Origin: Paenibacillus aurantius
Lineage (GTDB): Bacteria > Bacillota > Bacilli > Paenibacillales > NBRC-103111
DNA length: 64,000 bases
NCBI RefSeq assembly: GCF_032268605.1
Contig: NZ_CP130318.1
Location: 1,395,001-1,459,000, forward strand
Direction of reading: 5' to 3'
The stretch's first letter is position 1. Each line of letters opens with the position of its first letter. Of this stretch, positions 16,721 through 25,363 are shown one piece after another. Below the pieces are notes generated by a model that saw nothing but the letters and a program-made list of their open reading frames with translations, was not told where the DNA came from and did not search any database. A program made the position numbers and the translations under genes.

Positions 16721-18247
16721 TCAGCCCTCCTCGCTGACGAGCACCTTCCGTCCCCGCAGCTTCAAGAGCAGCGGAATGACGATCCAGAGAACGGCGCCGA
16801 TCAGGAAGACGGCGGAGAGCGGCTTCTCGAGGAAGATCGAGAAATCCCCGTTCGAGGTGGTCAGGGCCCGCCTCATGTTGTTCTCGATCATGGGCCCGAG
16901 CACCAGGCCGAGCACAAGCGGAGCGAGCGGGAAGTCGTGCCGGGACAGGTAGTAGCCGGCGAGCCCGCAGCCCATGAGCAGCATGAGGTCGAAGGTGTTC
17001 GCCTGCACGGCGTAGACACCGAAGACCGAGATGGCGATAATGATCGGAAGCAGGTATTTCGCCGGCGTCTCGATGATCTTGGCGAACACCTTGACGAGCG
17101 GCATGTTCAGCACGAGCAGCATCAGGTTGCCGATGAACATGCTGGCGATGAGTCCCCAGGCAACCTGGGGATGCTCGTCGAAGAGCAGAGGGCCCGGCTG
17201 GATGTTGTACATGATCAAGGCTCCCATGAGGATGGCCGTGGTGCCGGAGCCGGGGATGCCGAGCGTCAGAAGCGGGATCATGGCCCCGCCCGAAGCGGCG
17301 TTGTTGGCCGACTCCGGTGCCGCCACTCCTTCAATAGCTCCCGTGCCGAACTTGGCCGGGTTCTTGCTGATCTTCTTCTCCATGATGTAGCTGAAGAAGG
17401 AGGCGAGGGTCGCTCCGGCACCGGGAAGGATGCCGATGAAGAAGCCGAGCACCGAACCGCGGGCGATCGGGCCGGCGCTGTCTTTCAGATCCTGGCGGGT
17501 GGGCAGAATGCGACCGACCTTGGTGACCTCGCCGCTCGCGTAATCCCGCTCGAGAATCGTCTTGAACACCTCGCCGAGAGCGAAAAGGCCGACGGCGACG
17601 GTGAGAAATTCCAGACCGGAATAGAGCACGGGTTGGTCATAGGTGAACCGGGCCACCCCGGACACGCTGTCCATTCCGATGGTGGCGAGGAGCAGGCCGA
17701 AGACGGTCATGATAAGCGCCTTCGTCATCGATTTGCCGGCCAGGCCGCTTACGGCGGCCAAGCCTAGCAGCATGAGCGAGAAGTAGTCGGCCGGCCCGAA
17801 CCGGATGGCGGCGTCCGACAGCGGTCCGGCGAGGAAGACCAGCGCCACAAGGGAGAACACTCCGGCGGCGAACGAGCCGATGGCGGCAATGGAGAGGGCG
17901 GCTCCCGCCCGTCCCTGACGCGCCATCTGGTAGCCATCGAGCGTGGTGACGACGGACGACGATTCGCCCGGTGTGTTGAGCAGGATCGAGGTGGTCGAGC
18001 CGCCGTACATGGCGCCATAATAGACGCCCGCAAGCAGGATGATCGAGCTCGTGGCGGCTTCCTCCGGGCTGAGTCCGCCGGTCATGCTGGCGGTGACGGG
18101 GATGAGGAGCGCGACTCCGCTCATGGGACCGATGCCGGGGAGCACCCCGACCGCCGTTCCGATCAGCACGCCCACGAAGGCGAAGAGAAGATTTTGCCAC
18201 TGAAGGGCTGTAGCAAAGCCGTTGGCGAGAAAGTCCAGTACGCCCAT
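16721..18247 (-). CDS. tctA: Tripartite tricarboxylate transporter, large permease TctA
   Basis: 508 residues with about ten to twelve hydrophobic helices. The N-terminus contains the TctA hallmark GVLPGIGPMSGVALLIP, and later GILPGAGATLASFFSY, a second glycine-rich repeat typical of the family. It forms the main membrane channel for a tricarboxylate such as citrate or a related acid, working with TctB and the lipoprotein TctC. AAGGAGG precedes the ATG. It is the last gene of the operon tctC-tctB-tctA. Confidence 0.95.
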   Translation of the reverse strand: MGVLDFLANGFATALQWQNLLFAFVGVLIGTAVGVLPGIGPMSGVALLIPVTASMTGGLSPEEAATSSIILLAGVYYGAMYGGSTTSILLNTPGESSSVVTTLDGYQMARQGRAGAALSIAAIGSFAAGVFSLVALVFLAGPLSDAAIRFGPADYFSLMLLGLAAVSGLAGKSMTKALIMTVFGLLLATIGMDSVSGVARFTYDQPVLYSGLEFLTVAVGLFALGEVFKTILERDYASGEVTKVGRILPTRQDLKDSAGPIARGSVLGFFIGILPGAGATLASFFSYIMEKKISKNPAKFGTGAIEGVAAPESANNAASGGAMIPLLTLGIPGSGTTAILMGALIMYNIQPGPLLFDEHPQVAWGLIASMFIGNLMLLVLNMPLVKVFAKIIETPAKYLLPIIIAISVFGVYAVQANTFDLMLLMGCGLAGYYLSRHDFPLAPLVLGLVLGPMIENNMRRALTTSNGDFSIFLEKPLSAVFLIGAVLWIVIPLLLKLRGRKVLVSEEG

Positions 18248-18305
18248 AGGGGCACCTCCTTATAGAGCTTTAATCCGGGCCAGAGGGCCGTGTACCGGCC
18301 GGGCT

Positions 18306-18761
18306 TTACGAGAACCAGGCGGGAAAGCCGGGCAGGGAGCCCTCGAGCAGCACGACGAACACGTAGTAAACGGCGGCCGAGAAGAGGGCGGAGACCGCAA
18401 GGGACATCAGCCGTTTGCCGGGCTCGATTACCTGGAATCCGACGTACAGGAACAAAGTCGTTCCGATGACGTAGCCGATGTCCTCCAGGAAGAAGGCATA
18501 GAGAACGGCGGTCCCCAGAATGATTCCGAATCGCTTGTAGTCGAGAGACGGTTTGCCCGCACCATCCGGGCGGCTGCGGAAGACCTCATAGAACAGCCTC
18601 AGGCTGAGGAGCATCATCAGAATGCCGAGCCCCATAGGAAAAATATCCGGCCCCACGCTGCTTCCATAGGAGGTAGCGCTGATCTTGCGGCTCTCCCATA
18701 CGAAGGCCGCGCCGACCAGGAAGAACGCCAGGCTGGCATAACGGTCAAAGGTTTGGTTCAT
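18306..18761 (-). CDS. tctB: Tripartite tricarboxylate transporter, small permease TctB
   Basis: 151 residues with four hydrophobic helices, the first at residues 8-24 (YASLAFFLVGAAFVWES), then a pair in the middle and a last one near the C-terminus. Length and layout fit TctB. AAAGGAGG stands 9 nt before the ATG. It lies between tctC and tctA with short gaps (79 and 58 nt). Confidence 0.9.
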   Translation of the reverse strand: MNQTFDRYASLAFFLVGAAFVWESRKISATSYGSSVGPDIFPMGLGILMMLLSLRLFYEVFRSRPDGAGKPSLDYKRFGIILGTAVLYAFFLEDIGYVIGTTLFLYVGFQVIEPGKRLMSLAVSALFSAAVYYVFVVLLEGSLPGFPAWFS

Positions 18762-18840
18762 GCGAAAGTGCCTCCTTTCAAGGCTGGAAAAAGAAAGAGA
18801 AGAGAGGGCTCTCTTCTCCAGGAATGGAACCTCTTCCGGC

Positions 18841-19878
18841 TTACTTCGCCATGTTCAGCGCGGTAAGCAGGTCTTTGACGAGCTTCTCCTGCTCGCCCAG
18901 GAACTTGGTGAAGTCAGCGGAGTTGCGATAGTCGCTTTCCCAGGTGTTGGCCTGAAGCTCCTTCTTCCATTCCTCCTTCTCCGTCATCGCCTTCAGGGTC
19001 TTCTCCCAGAAGGCCAGCTCCTCCTTGCTCATGTCCTTCGGCCCGAATACCCCTCGCCAGATGTTGAATTCGGTGTCCATCCCAAGCTCCTTTAAGGTCG
19101 GGACGTCCTTGAAGGTTCCCTTCAGCCGCTCGCTCGAGGTTACGGCGAGCACCTTGACCTTGCCGGATTTCAGATAAGGCTCGAGGGAGGAAGCGTCCGT
19201 TCCGATGGCCGTGGCGTTGTTCCCGAGGAGAGCCGCTACGGCTTCGCCCCCGCCGTCATAGGAGACGTACTTGACGCTTTTCGGGTCGATCCCGGATTTG
19301 AAGGCCGGCAGAATGGAGACGAGATGGTCCATGGATCCAGGTGAGGAGCCCCCGGCCATGGTTATTTTGCTCGGGTCCGCCTTCAGGTCGGCGATAAGGG
19401 CCTTCAAATCCGAATACTTGGAGTCGGCCTTGACGGCGATGGCCCCGTAGTCCTTCGTCAGCTGGGCAAGCGGAGTCGTGTCCTTATAGCCGTAGGGGCT
19501 GCTTCCTTCCTTCTTCAGGTTGTTGATGAGGATGGGAGGGGAGCTGACCATCAGCGTATAAGGGTTCTTCTTCTCCTTGGTGGCGAACTCCGCCATATAG
19601 ACCGTTCCGCCGCCGCCCGGCTTGTTCTCGACGGTCATCGTCTGGCTGACCAGCTTCGTCTCCGAGAGGATTTTCGTCAAGGAACGGGCCGTTTTGTCCC
19701 AGCCTCCGCCGGCGCCGGACGGAGCGACTACCGTGATCGGCTTGGTCGGGTAGGAGGAGCCTTTCTCCTTGGAACCGCTTTCGGTTCCCTGCGCCGTTTT
19801 GGAGCTGCCGCAGGCCGTCAGGCTGACCGCCATAAGAACGGCGAACGCCCCGGTCGTCCATCTTGCTTTCTTTTGCAT
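18841..19878 (-). CDS. tctC: Tripartite tricarboxylate transporter, solute-binding lipoprotein TctC
   Basis: 345 residues. Start chosen at MQKKARWTTG with GGGGAGG upstream; the frame is open further but has no ribosome site. The signal sequence ends in the lipobox LTAC, so the protein is anchored outside the membrane. The mature part shows the TctC/Bug-type pattern: YPTKPITVVAPSGAGGGWD, then VENKPGGGGTVY and MAGGSSPGSMDHL. It captures the acid substrate for TctA/TctB. The promoter region is shared with a divergent CitA-like kinase and contains a cre-like site. Confidence 0.94.
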   Translation of the reverse strand: MQKKARWTTGAFAVLMAVSLTACGSSKTAQGTESGSKEKGSSYPTKPITVVAPSGAGGGWDKTARSLTKILSETKLVSQTMTVENKPGGGGTVYMAEFATKEKKNPYTLMVSSPPILINNLKKEGSSPYGYKDTTPLAQLTKDYGAIAVKADSKYSDLKALIADLKADPSKITMAGGSSPGSMDHLVSILPAFKSGIDPKSVKYVSYDGGGEAVAALLGNNATAIGTDASSLEPYLKSGKVKVLAVTSSERLKGTFKDVPTLKELGMDTEFNIWRGVFGPKDMSKEELAFWEKTLKAMTEKEEWKKELQANTWESDYRNSADFTKFLGEQEKLVKDLLTALNMAK

Positions 19879-19905
19879 GCTTATGTCCTCCCCTATATTA
19901 TTTTG

Positions 19906-19919
19906 TGATAGCGCTTTCG
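19906..19919. promoter_or_regulatory. Probable cre box (CcpA site) between tctC and the CitA-like kinase
   Basis: TGATAGCGCTTTCG matches the consensus TGWNANCGNTNWCA at every position except the last. It lies 28 nt upstream of tctC and within the divergent promoter region, so catabolite repression of acid uptake is likely. Confidence 0.6.
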
Positions 19920-20065
19920 TAAGAGGAGAGTACCATGCCCCGTTTTGGTTTGAATAGCTTATGGGGATAAGTTGGATACTGGCTATATTGGTCATTTTGT
20001 TCATAAAAAGTATGAGTGTTTGCGCTTTCTCTGCTATACAATGAAGGCAAAAGAGGAGGGAAGCC

Positions 20066-21667
20066 GTGAAGCTCAAGCTGCAAACCAAACTCATTCTTCT
20101 GATCGGCTCGCTGCTGTCGCTGGTCATCGTGGTTCTTGCCTTCTCATTTCAGCGCATGTGGACCACCTCCCATAAGGAGCAAATCGGCGCAACCGCGCTG
20201 AACATAGCCAAAACGGTGGCGGCCATGCCGGACATCCGCCGGGCCTTTCAGGACCCGGACCCCGCCCGCCTGATCAATCCTCTGGTTGAGCCGATCCGGG
20301 TGGAGACCGGGGCGGAATTCATTGTCGTCGGCAACCGGCAGGGCATCCGTTACTCCCATCCCGATCCGGACCGGATCGGCAAGGATATGGTGGGGGGCGA
20401 CAACGGGCCGGTGTTCGAGGGCCGGTCCATTACCTCCGAGGCCAAAGGCTCGCTGGGGCTGTCCCTCCGCGGCAAGACGCCGGTGCTGGACGATAACGGA
20501 AACGTGATCGGCGTGGTGTCCGTCGGCTTTCTGCTGGAGGACATTAACGAGCAAGCCGTGCATTACCGCAATACGGTTCTCCTGATCGCCTTCCTCACCC
20601 TGCTCGGAGGGACGGGAGGGGCGATTCTTATCGCCCGAGGGGTCAAGAAGAGCATTCTGGGGCTCGAACCGGAGGAGATCGGACATCTGTACCAGGAGAA
20701 GAAAGCCATTCTGGAATCGATCCGGGAAGGGATTCTCGCGGTTAACCGGACGGGGACCATAACGCTCGCCAACCAGACGGCGCTTCAGCTCCTGGGGGTT
20801 CCGGAGAACGGAACGGTGACCGGACGCTACATTCTGGACGTGCTTCCGTCTTCCCGCCTTGTTGAGGTGATCGCCTCGGGTCAGGCGGAATTCGACCAGG
20901 AGATGATCCTGGGCGATGAGGTGGTCGTCGTTAACCGGCTCCCGGTGCTTGACGAGGACCACCGGGTGATCGGGGCGGTCTCCAGCTTCCGGACGAAGTC
21001 GGAGCTGTACCGGCTGAACGAGGAGCTCGCCCAGGTCAAGCTCTATGCGGGAGGGCTGAGGGCCCAGACGCATGAGTATTCCAACAAGCTGTACATGATC
21101 TCCGGGTTGATCCAGCTTGGTCTGTACCAGGAGGCGATTGATCTCATCACACGCGAAACGGACGTGCATCAGAACTTTATCGGTTTCATCATGGAAGAGA
21201 TTCCAAGCCGGCTTCTCGGGGGGCTGCTCGTAGGCAAGTTCAACCGGGCGAACGAGCTCAAGGTCGAGCTGGTCGTGGACCCGGAAAGCACCTTCAAGGA
21301 TATCCCCTCCTCCGTCAACCGGTTCAACCTGGTCACCATTCTTGGCAATCTCATCGACAATGCGATGGAGGCGGTGCTGGAGCAGGAGGAAGGCAGACGG
21401 CGGGTGACCGTTTTCCTTACGGATCTTGGGGAGGACCTCATCGTGGAAGTGGAGGATACCGGAAAAGGAGTTCCCGAGGAAGCAGGCGAGCGGATTTTTG
21501 TATCCGGCTTCTCGACCAAGGAGGGGGGAAACCGCGGACTTGGCCTCGCCCTCGTGAAGCAGGCGGCCGAGCAGCTGAACGGGTACGTGACGTACGCTTC
21601 GGGCGAGCAGGGAGGGACGGTGTTTACGGTGGTCGTCCCCAAACAGGGAAGGAGGAAAGGGCCATGA
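20066..21667 (+). CDS. Sensor histidine kinase, CitA/DcuS family
   Basis: 533 residues with a GTG start at 20066 behind GAGGAGGG. One membrane helix at residues 8-28, an extracytoplasmic PAS-like sensor domain, a second helix near 170-190, a cytoplasmic PAS domain (about 215-310) and the family's unusual phospho-acceptor box AQTHEYSNKLYMISGLIQLG. The ATPase part shows NLIDNAMEAV, VEDTGKGVPEE and GLGLALVKQ. CitA/DcuS kinases sense citrate or C4-dicarboxylates. The position opposite tctCBA implies it senses the transported tricarboxylate. It overlaps the regulator gene by 4 bp. Confidence 0.94.
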   Translation: MKLKLQTKLILLIGSLLSLVIVVLAFSFQRMWTTSHKEQIGATALNIAKTVAAMPDIRRAFQDPDPARLINPLVEPIRVETGAEFIVVGNRQGIRYSHPDPDRIGKDMVGGDNGPVFEGRSITSEAKGSLGLSLRGKTPVLDDNGNVIGVVSVGFLLEDINEQAVHYRNTVLLIAFLTLLGGTGGAILIARGVKKSILGLEPEEIGHLYQEKKAILESIREGILAVNRTGTITLANQTALQLLGVPENGTVTGRYILDVLPSSRLVEVIASGQAEFDQEMILGDEVVVVNRLPVLDEDHRVIGAVSSFRTKSELYRLNEELAQVKLYAGGLRAQTHEYSNKLYMISGLIQLGLYQEAIDLITRETDVHQNFIGFIMEEIPSRLLGGLLVGKFNRANELKVELVVDPESTFKDIPSSVNRFNLVTILGNLIDNAMEAVLEQEEGRRRVTVFLTDLGEDLIVEVEDTGKGVPEEAGERIFVSGFSTKEGGNRGLGLALVKQAAEQLNGYVTYASGEQGGTVFTVVVPKQGRRKGP

Positions 21668-22371
21668 TTCAAGTGCTGATCGTGGAGGATGACGTGCGCA
21701 TTGCCGAGATCAACCGGCGCTTCCTGGAGAAGGTTCCCGGCTTTCAGGTGGTCGGCATCGCCACGGACGGGAAGCAGGCGAGGGAGCATCTGGAGGTGTT
21801 TGAGCCGGATCTCGTTCTTCTTGATTTGTATTTTCCCGATATGAACGGACTTGACCTGCTTTCCTACATCCAAAGCAGCTACCGGAGGACCGATGTCATC
21901 ATCATTACGGCGGCCAAGGAGATTGAAACGGTTAGGGAAGCGATCCGCGGGGGAGTCTGCGACTTTATCATCAAACCGGTCATCTTCGAGCGCTTTCAGG
22001 AAAAAATGCTTCAGTACCACCGTTACCGCAGCAAGCTGAACGCCTTGGAGGAGAGCAGCGGCCAGGTCGGGCAGCAGGAGGTGGATGAGCTTCTGCGCGG
22101 AGCCGTTTCCAGCCGTGGCCGGGAAGGGGCGGGCGCTTATCTCCCGAAAGGAATCGACCGGCTGACGATGGAGAAGGTCTCGGCCTTTATCCGGGAGATG
22201 GAGGAGAGTGTGACGGCCGAGGAGGTGGGCCGGCGTATGGGCGTGAGCCGCTCCACCGCGCGGCGATACCTGGAATATTTCGTCTCGAAGGGAGAGCTGG
22301 AGGCCGATCTGGCTTATGGGACGGTGGGCCGCCCCGAACGGGTATACCGCAGCCGGATGCGGGAAGGGTAG
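21664..22371 (+). CDS. Response regulator, CitB/DcuR family
   Basis: 235 residues. The receiver domain has VEDDVRIAEIN, phospho-acceptor Asp in LVLLDLYFPDMNGLDLL, Thr/Ser in IIITAAK and Lys in IIKPVIFERF. The C-terminal domain contains a helix-turn-helix TAEEVGRRMGVSRSTARRYL typical of CitB/DcuR regulators. Start and stop of kinase and regulator overlap as ATGA. It most likely activates the divergent tctCBA operon. Confidence 0.94.
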   Translation: MIQVLIVEDDVRIAEINRRFLEKVPGFQVVGIATDGKQAREHLEVFEPDLVLLDLYFPDMNGLDLLSYIQSSYRRTDVIIITAAKEIETVREAIRGGVCDFIIKPVIFERFQEKMLQYHRYRSKLNALEESSGQVGQQEVDELLRGAVSSRGREGAGAYLPKGIDRLTMEKVSAFIREMEESVTAEEVGRRMGVSRSTARRYLEYFVSKGELEADLAYGTVGRPERVYRSRMREG

Positions 22372-22420
22372 CTTTCCTGCGGGCGGAGGTCTTTTTCGAA
22401 GGAGGAGCAGGGGAACGCAG

Positions 22421-22469
22421 AAAACGGGTCAACCGCGGGGACTTGGTCCCCGCCGGTTGACCCGTTTTC
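22421..22469. terminator. Bidirectional terminator between the CitB-like regulator and the HAD phosphatase
   Basis: AAAACGGGTCAACCG and its complement CGGTTGACCCGTTTT form an extended stem around an inner CGGGGACTTGGTCCCCG. A- and T-rich ends allow use on both strands by convergent genes. Confidence 0.9.
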
Positions 22470-22471
22470 CT

Positions 22472-23251
22472 TTATCCGAGCAGTCGCAGCAGCTCTTCCA
22501 GATGAAGAGCCGTCACGTCCGGCCGGATGCCGAGTGTCTCGATCTGCCCGCGGTAGTTGGCGGGAGTCGCCACGCCGGTCAGCACGAGCGCCGTCCGGCA
22601 GCCGGCCGCGGCTCCCCCGCCGATGTCCGTGCGGAGGTTGTCCCCGACGACCCAGATGTCGTCCGCCGCCAGCCCGAGCCGCTCGATCGCGTACCGCATG
22701 ATGACCGGCGACGGCTTGCCGATGACGACCGGCTCGACCCCGGCCGCGGCGGCAAGCGAGGCCCCGAGCGCTCCGGCTCCGGGCGTCAGGCCGCGCTCGG
22801 TCGGCAGCAGCAGATCGGGGTTCGTCTGCACATACGAAGCCCCGTTCAGCAGATGCCGCAGCGCGGCCTCCAGCTTGGCGTAGGAGAACGCCCGGTCGAT
22901 GCCCTGCACGACGTAATCGGGCGCCTCCTCCGTCAGCTGAAGCCCGGCCCCGGCGAGCGCCTGCTCCAGGCCCGCCTCGCCGATGAAGGCGACGCGCGCT
23001 CCGGGCTTGCGGTCGGCGACATAGCGGGCGGCGGCCTGGGAGGAGGTGAAGATCTCCTCCTCCCTCGCCTCTACCCCGGCGATGTCCCGCAGGTGGGCGG
23101 CCACCTCGGCCGGCACCCGGGAAGAGTTGTTCGTGACGAAGAGAAAGGGAAGGCTTCTTCTCCTCAGCTCCCCGATAAATTCCTTAGCATGCTCAATGGG
23201 CTGGGTGCCCGCATACATCGTTCCATCCAAATCGATAAGAAACCCCGGCAT
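22472..23251 (-). CDS. HAD-superfamily phosphatase, NagD/YutF-like (HAD-IIA)
   Basis: 259 residues. Motif I is FLIDLDGTMYAG with the nucleophile Asp, motif II is LFVTNNSSR, and the motif III/IV region includes IGKPSPVIM and VVGDNLRTDIGGGAAAG. The large C2-type cap between motifs is characteristic of NagD-like enzymes, which hydrolyse sugar phosphates, nucleotides or p-nitrophenyl phosphate in vitro. The physiological substrate is not predictable. It stands alone on the minus strand. Confidence 0.92.
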   Translation of the reverse strand: MPGFLIDLDGTMYAGTQPIEHAKEFIGELRRRSLPFLFVTNNSSRVPAEVAAHLRDIAGVEAREEEIFTSSQAAARYVADRKPGARVAFIGEAGLEQALAGAGLQLTEEAPDYVVQGIDRAFSYAKLEAALRHLLNGASYVQTNPDLLLPTERGLTPGAGALGASLAAAAGVEPVVIGKPSPVIMRYAIERLGLAADDIWVVGDNLRTDIGGGAAAGCRTALVLTGVATPANYRGQIETLGIRPDVTALHLEELLRLLG

Positions 23252-23450
23252 TTCCGTAACCCCCGTTGGCCAATGTCTGTTTCGTCAAACACGTGAAGGC
23301 GTCCGTCAAGCTTCGCTGCAGGACGCCGGCTTTCGACTCTATCCTATCAAAATCGCGGGGCAAACCCAACCCCGTTCGCATTTCCCACCCCAGAGGAGTA
23401 CAATGTAACCGTACCCAAAATCCCACCTAAACGAGAGGATGATCATCGGT

Positions 23451-24350
23451 ATGGAGAGAAGAAGATTCGGACAGACGGATATGGATGTCAGCATTCTTGG
23501 CTTTGGCGGTGCCGAAATCGGCTTTGCCGGCGCCTCTCCCGAAACGGTGGACAAGCTGCTCGGAAGCGCTCTGGATGCCGGGCTGAACGTCATCGATACG
23601 GCGGAATGCTACAACACGAGTGAAGAATTAATCGGAAAGACGATCTCGAAACGGAGGGGCGACTATTACCTCTTCACCAAATGCGGACATGCTTCCGGCT
23701 TTGACCGCCCCGACTGGGATCCAGCCATGCTCGCCGAAAGCATCGACCGCAGCCTGAAGCGCCTCAACACCGACTACGTCGATCTGATTCATCTGCACAG
23801 CTGCTCGGAGGACATTCTCCGTCAAGGGGACGTCATCGACGTGCTGAAGCGCGCGAAGGAAGCGGGCAAAACGCGCTACATCGGCTACAGCGGCGAGAAT
23901 GAAGCGGCCCTGTTCGCCGTCCAAACGGGAGCGTTCGATTCGCTTCAAACCTCCATCAACATTGCGGACCAGAGAGGGATCGATCGGATCCTTCCGGAGG
24001 CCCGGGAACGGGGGATGGGGGTCATCGCCAAACGTCCCATCGCGAACGCGGCCTGGAAGACCGGCACCGAACCGCCCTCGGAGAAGTACCATCAGGTCTA
24101 TTGGGAACGCCTGCGCGAGCTCAATTATGACTTCCTTACCCGCGGTTTGGAGGAATCGGTGGGGATCGCCCTGCGCTTCACCCTTTCGCTTCCGGGCGTT
24201 CACACGGCGATCGTCGGCACGAACAATCCCGGGCGCTGGGGGCAGAACGCCGAGCTGCTGGTTCCAGGGAAGCTCTCGGATGACCAGATGGAGGAAATCC
24301 GCCTCCGCTGGAAGGAGAAGGCGGGAGACGATTGGGTCGGCCAGGTGTAA
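23451..24350 (+). CDS. Aldo/keto reductase
   Basis: 299 residues. The pattern RRFGQTDMDVSILGFGGAEI at the N-terminus, catalytic Asp and Tyr in VIDTAECYNTSEE, Lys in YLFTKCGHAS and His in DLIHLHSCS make the AKR tetrad. The NADPH-binding C-terminal part is present (VGTNNPGRWGQNAEL). It reduces carbonyl groups in the cytoplasm. An ATG at 23439 is in frame, but the Shine-Dalgarno GAGAGG touches it; the ATG at 23451 has better spacing and matches family starts. Followed by a terminator at 24441. Confidence 0.93.
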   Translation: MERRRFGQTDMDVSILGFGGAEIGFAGASPETVDKLLGSALDAGLNVIDTAECYNTSEELIGKTISKRRGDYYLFTKCGHASGFDRPDWDPAMLAESIDRSLKRLNTDYVDLIHLHSCSEDILRQGDVIDVLKRAKEAGKTRYIGYSGENEAALFAVQTGAFDSLQTSINIADQRGIDRILPEARERGMGVIAKRPIANAAWKTGTEPPSEKYHQVYWERLRELNYDFLTRGLEESVGIALRFTLSLPGVHTAIVGTNNPGRWGQNAELLVPGKLSDDQMEEIRLRWKEKAGDDWVGQV

Positions 24351-24440
24351 GGTGATAATCAAAGCCTGTAATTAGCCGTAACCTTCATTATAACTAGCTT
24401 TAATTACCTATGAATTTGCCTTAAGTTTTTTTTGAACCGG

Positions 24441-24467
24441 AAGCTTGCCCTTAGGGTAAGCTTTTTT
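24441..24467 (+). terminator. Terminator after the aldo/keto reductase
   Basis: AAGCTTGCCC and GGGTAAGCTT form a 10-bp stem (one G-U pair) with loop TTA, followed by six T residues. Confidence 0.9.
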
Positions 24468-24574
24468 ATTTGACGGATTGTAAGATGAAATGCGACAGCT
24501 AATAAAGAAAGACCCAAATGTCTGAATTAGAAGTAAGCATAAGAAATTTTTCTGGATGAGGTGTCTCCCTTAGC

Positions 24575-24629
24575 TTGACAAACCGTCTAAAAAACATCAA
24601 AATTACAGGTAAATTATTCCTTTTACCTG
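24575..24629 (+). promoter_or_regulatory. Promoter and operator-like dyad of the HEPN-like gene
   Basis: TTGACA, 17 bp, CAAAAT; then the 8-bp inverted repeat CAGGTAAA/TTTACCTG covering the probable +1. The dyad could bind a repressor or fold in the RNA. Confidence 0.5.
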
Positions 24630-24691
24630 AGTTTTCTAGGATTACATTAATAATCTACAGGGATTCGATGTAATTCCAGAGAGGGGACAAT

Positions 24692-25114
24692 ATGTACGAA
24701 GATTACAGTAGACAGTCACTTCCACCTAAAAAGTATCGTGAGTTGTTAGGGAGTGCAATTTGTGTGTTTAACTCTAATAATGCATTTATCATCGAGAACA
24801 TACTAAGAAGTGATGATGACAAAAAGTACAATTGGTATGAATTGATTGATAAAGTTTCTGGTAAACTAACTGAACCGATAAAAGAAACAATAACAAAAAA
24901 ATCAGGGGAAGAAATAGCTTCTCTATTTGATGAGGTTTTCAAAATGAGAAACAGAATTATTCATAGCTTTCAAGTTACTCATAACGATGAACAAATTTTA
25001 GCGACCAAATATAAAGATGGACAACAAATAATTGTTACAGAGGAATACTTATATGAATTTATTAAGAAGAACGAGCAATTAAGTGATTTACTTGAAGAAT
25101 TTAGACAACGATAA
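24692..25114 (+). CDS. HEPN-like small protein (putative RNase-type domain)
   Basis: 140 residues, very AT-rich and lysine-rich. The all-helical profile ends with KMRNRIIHSFQVT, which contains the R-x4-H pattern (Arg, four residues, His) of HEPN domains. HEPN proteins are often RNases in toxin-antitoxin, abortive-infection or other defence modules. No nucleotidyltransferase or antitoxin-like partner is next to it; its neighbours on both sides are GC-rich metabolic genes. It has its own promoter, a dyad and a terminator, so it looks like an inserted single-gene cassette. Start supported by GAGAGGGGAC before the ATG. A non-toxic role is equally possible because related stand-alone proteins are common and uncharacterised. 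Confidence 0.6.
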   Translation: MYEDYSRQSLPPKKYRELLGSAICVFNSNNAFIIENILRSDDDKKYNWYELIDKVSGKLTEPIKETITKKSGEEIASLFDEVFKMRNRIIHSFQVTHNDEQILATKYKDGQQIIVTEEYLYEFIKKNEQLSDLLEEFRQR

Positions 25115-25154
25115 CTTTTTGATCACGGAATATGAAGGGCTTATAGCCTGCTGA

Positions 25155-25188
25155 CAAAGTCCCGCTTCCTTTAGGAGCAGGGCTTTTT
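25155..25188 (+). terminator. Terminator of the HEPN-like gene
   Basis: AAGTCCCGCTTCC pairs imperfectly with GGAGCAGGGCTT around TTTA, followed by five T residues. Confidence 0.75.
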
Positions 25189-25255
25189 GCGCGTTCTTAT
25201 CATCGCCGCCTCCGCATTCTTTCCACCCCCCGTATACTTGTCAGGGCCCAATCAG

Positions 25256-25316
25256 GTATAATGAAAAAGGAAAACAAAGGCAGGAGAAAGCCGGTCCGGC
25301 TTTTTCGGCTTTTTTA
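25256..25316 (+). promoter_or_regulatory. Possible promoter followed by a terminator-like hairpin upstream of the SDR gene
   Basis: TATAAT at 25256-25261 is followed by AAAGCCGG/CCGGCTTT (25287-25303), TTTCGG and a six-T run (25311-25316). A hairpin plus T tract between promoter and gene could attenuate the SDR transcript. The -35 is not convincing (TTGTCA at only 13 bp). Confidence 0.4.
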
Positions 25317-25363
25317 TATTCAGGACCGATAAGGTGCAAAGCCGGCTTCAGGAGGACATTGCG

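Larger units (their letters stand above)
24351..24691 (+). other. AT-rich intergenic region with terminator, promoter and dyad
   Basis: Strong compositional change. It holds the terminator at 24441-24467, a promoter-like pair TTGACA (24575-24580) and CAAAAT (24598-24603) with 17-bp spacing, and a dyad CAGGTAAA/TTTACCTG (24606-24629) at the expected start of transcription. No gene is seen. Confidence 0.6.

Noticed and set aside
16649-17767. Long plus-strand open frame of 372 codons opposite tctA
   Set aside because: It is the antisense shadow of a clear TctA gene in GC-rich DNA and has no domain-like pattern.
22316-23296. Plus-strand open frame over the HAD phosphatase
   Set aside because: It is a shadow frame; the minus strand holds all HAD motifs, and a terminator lies within the frame.
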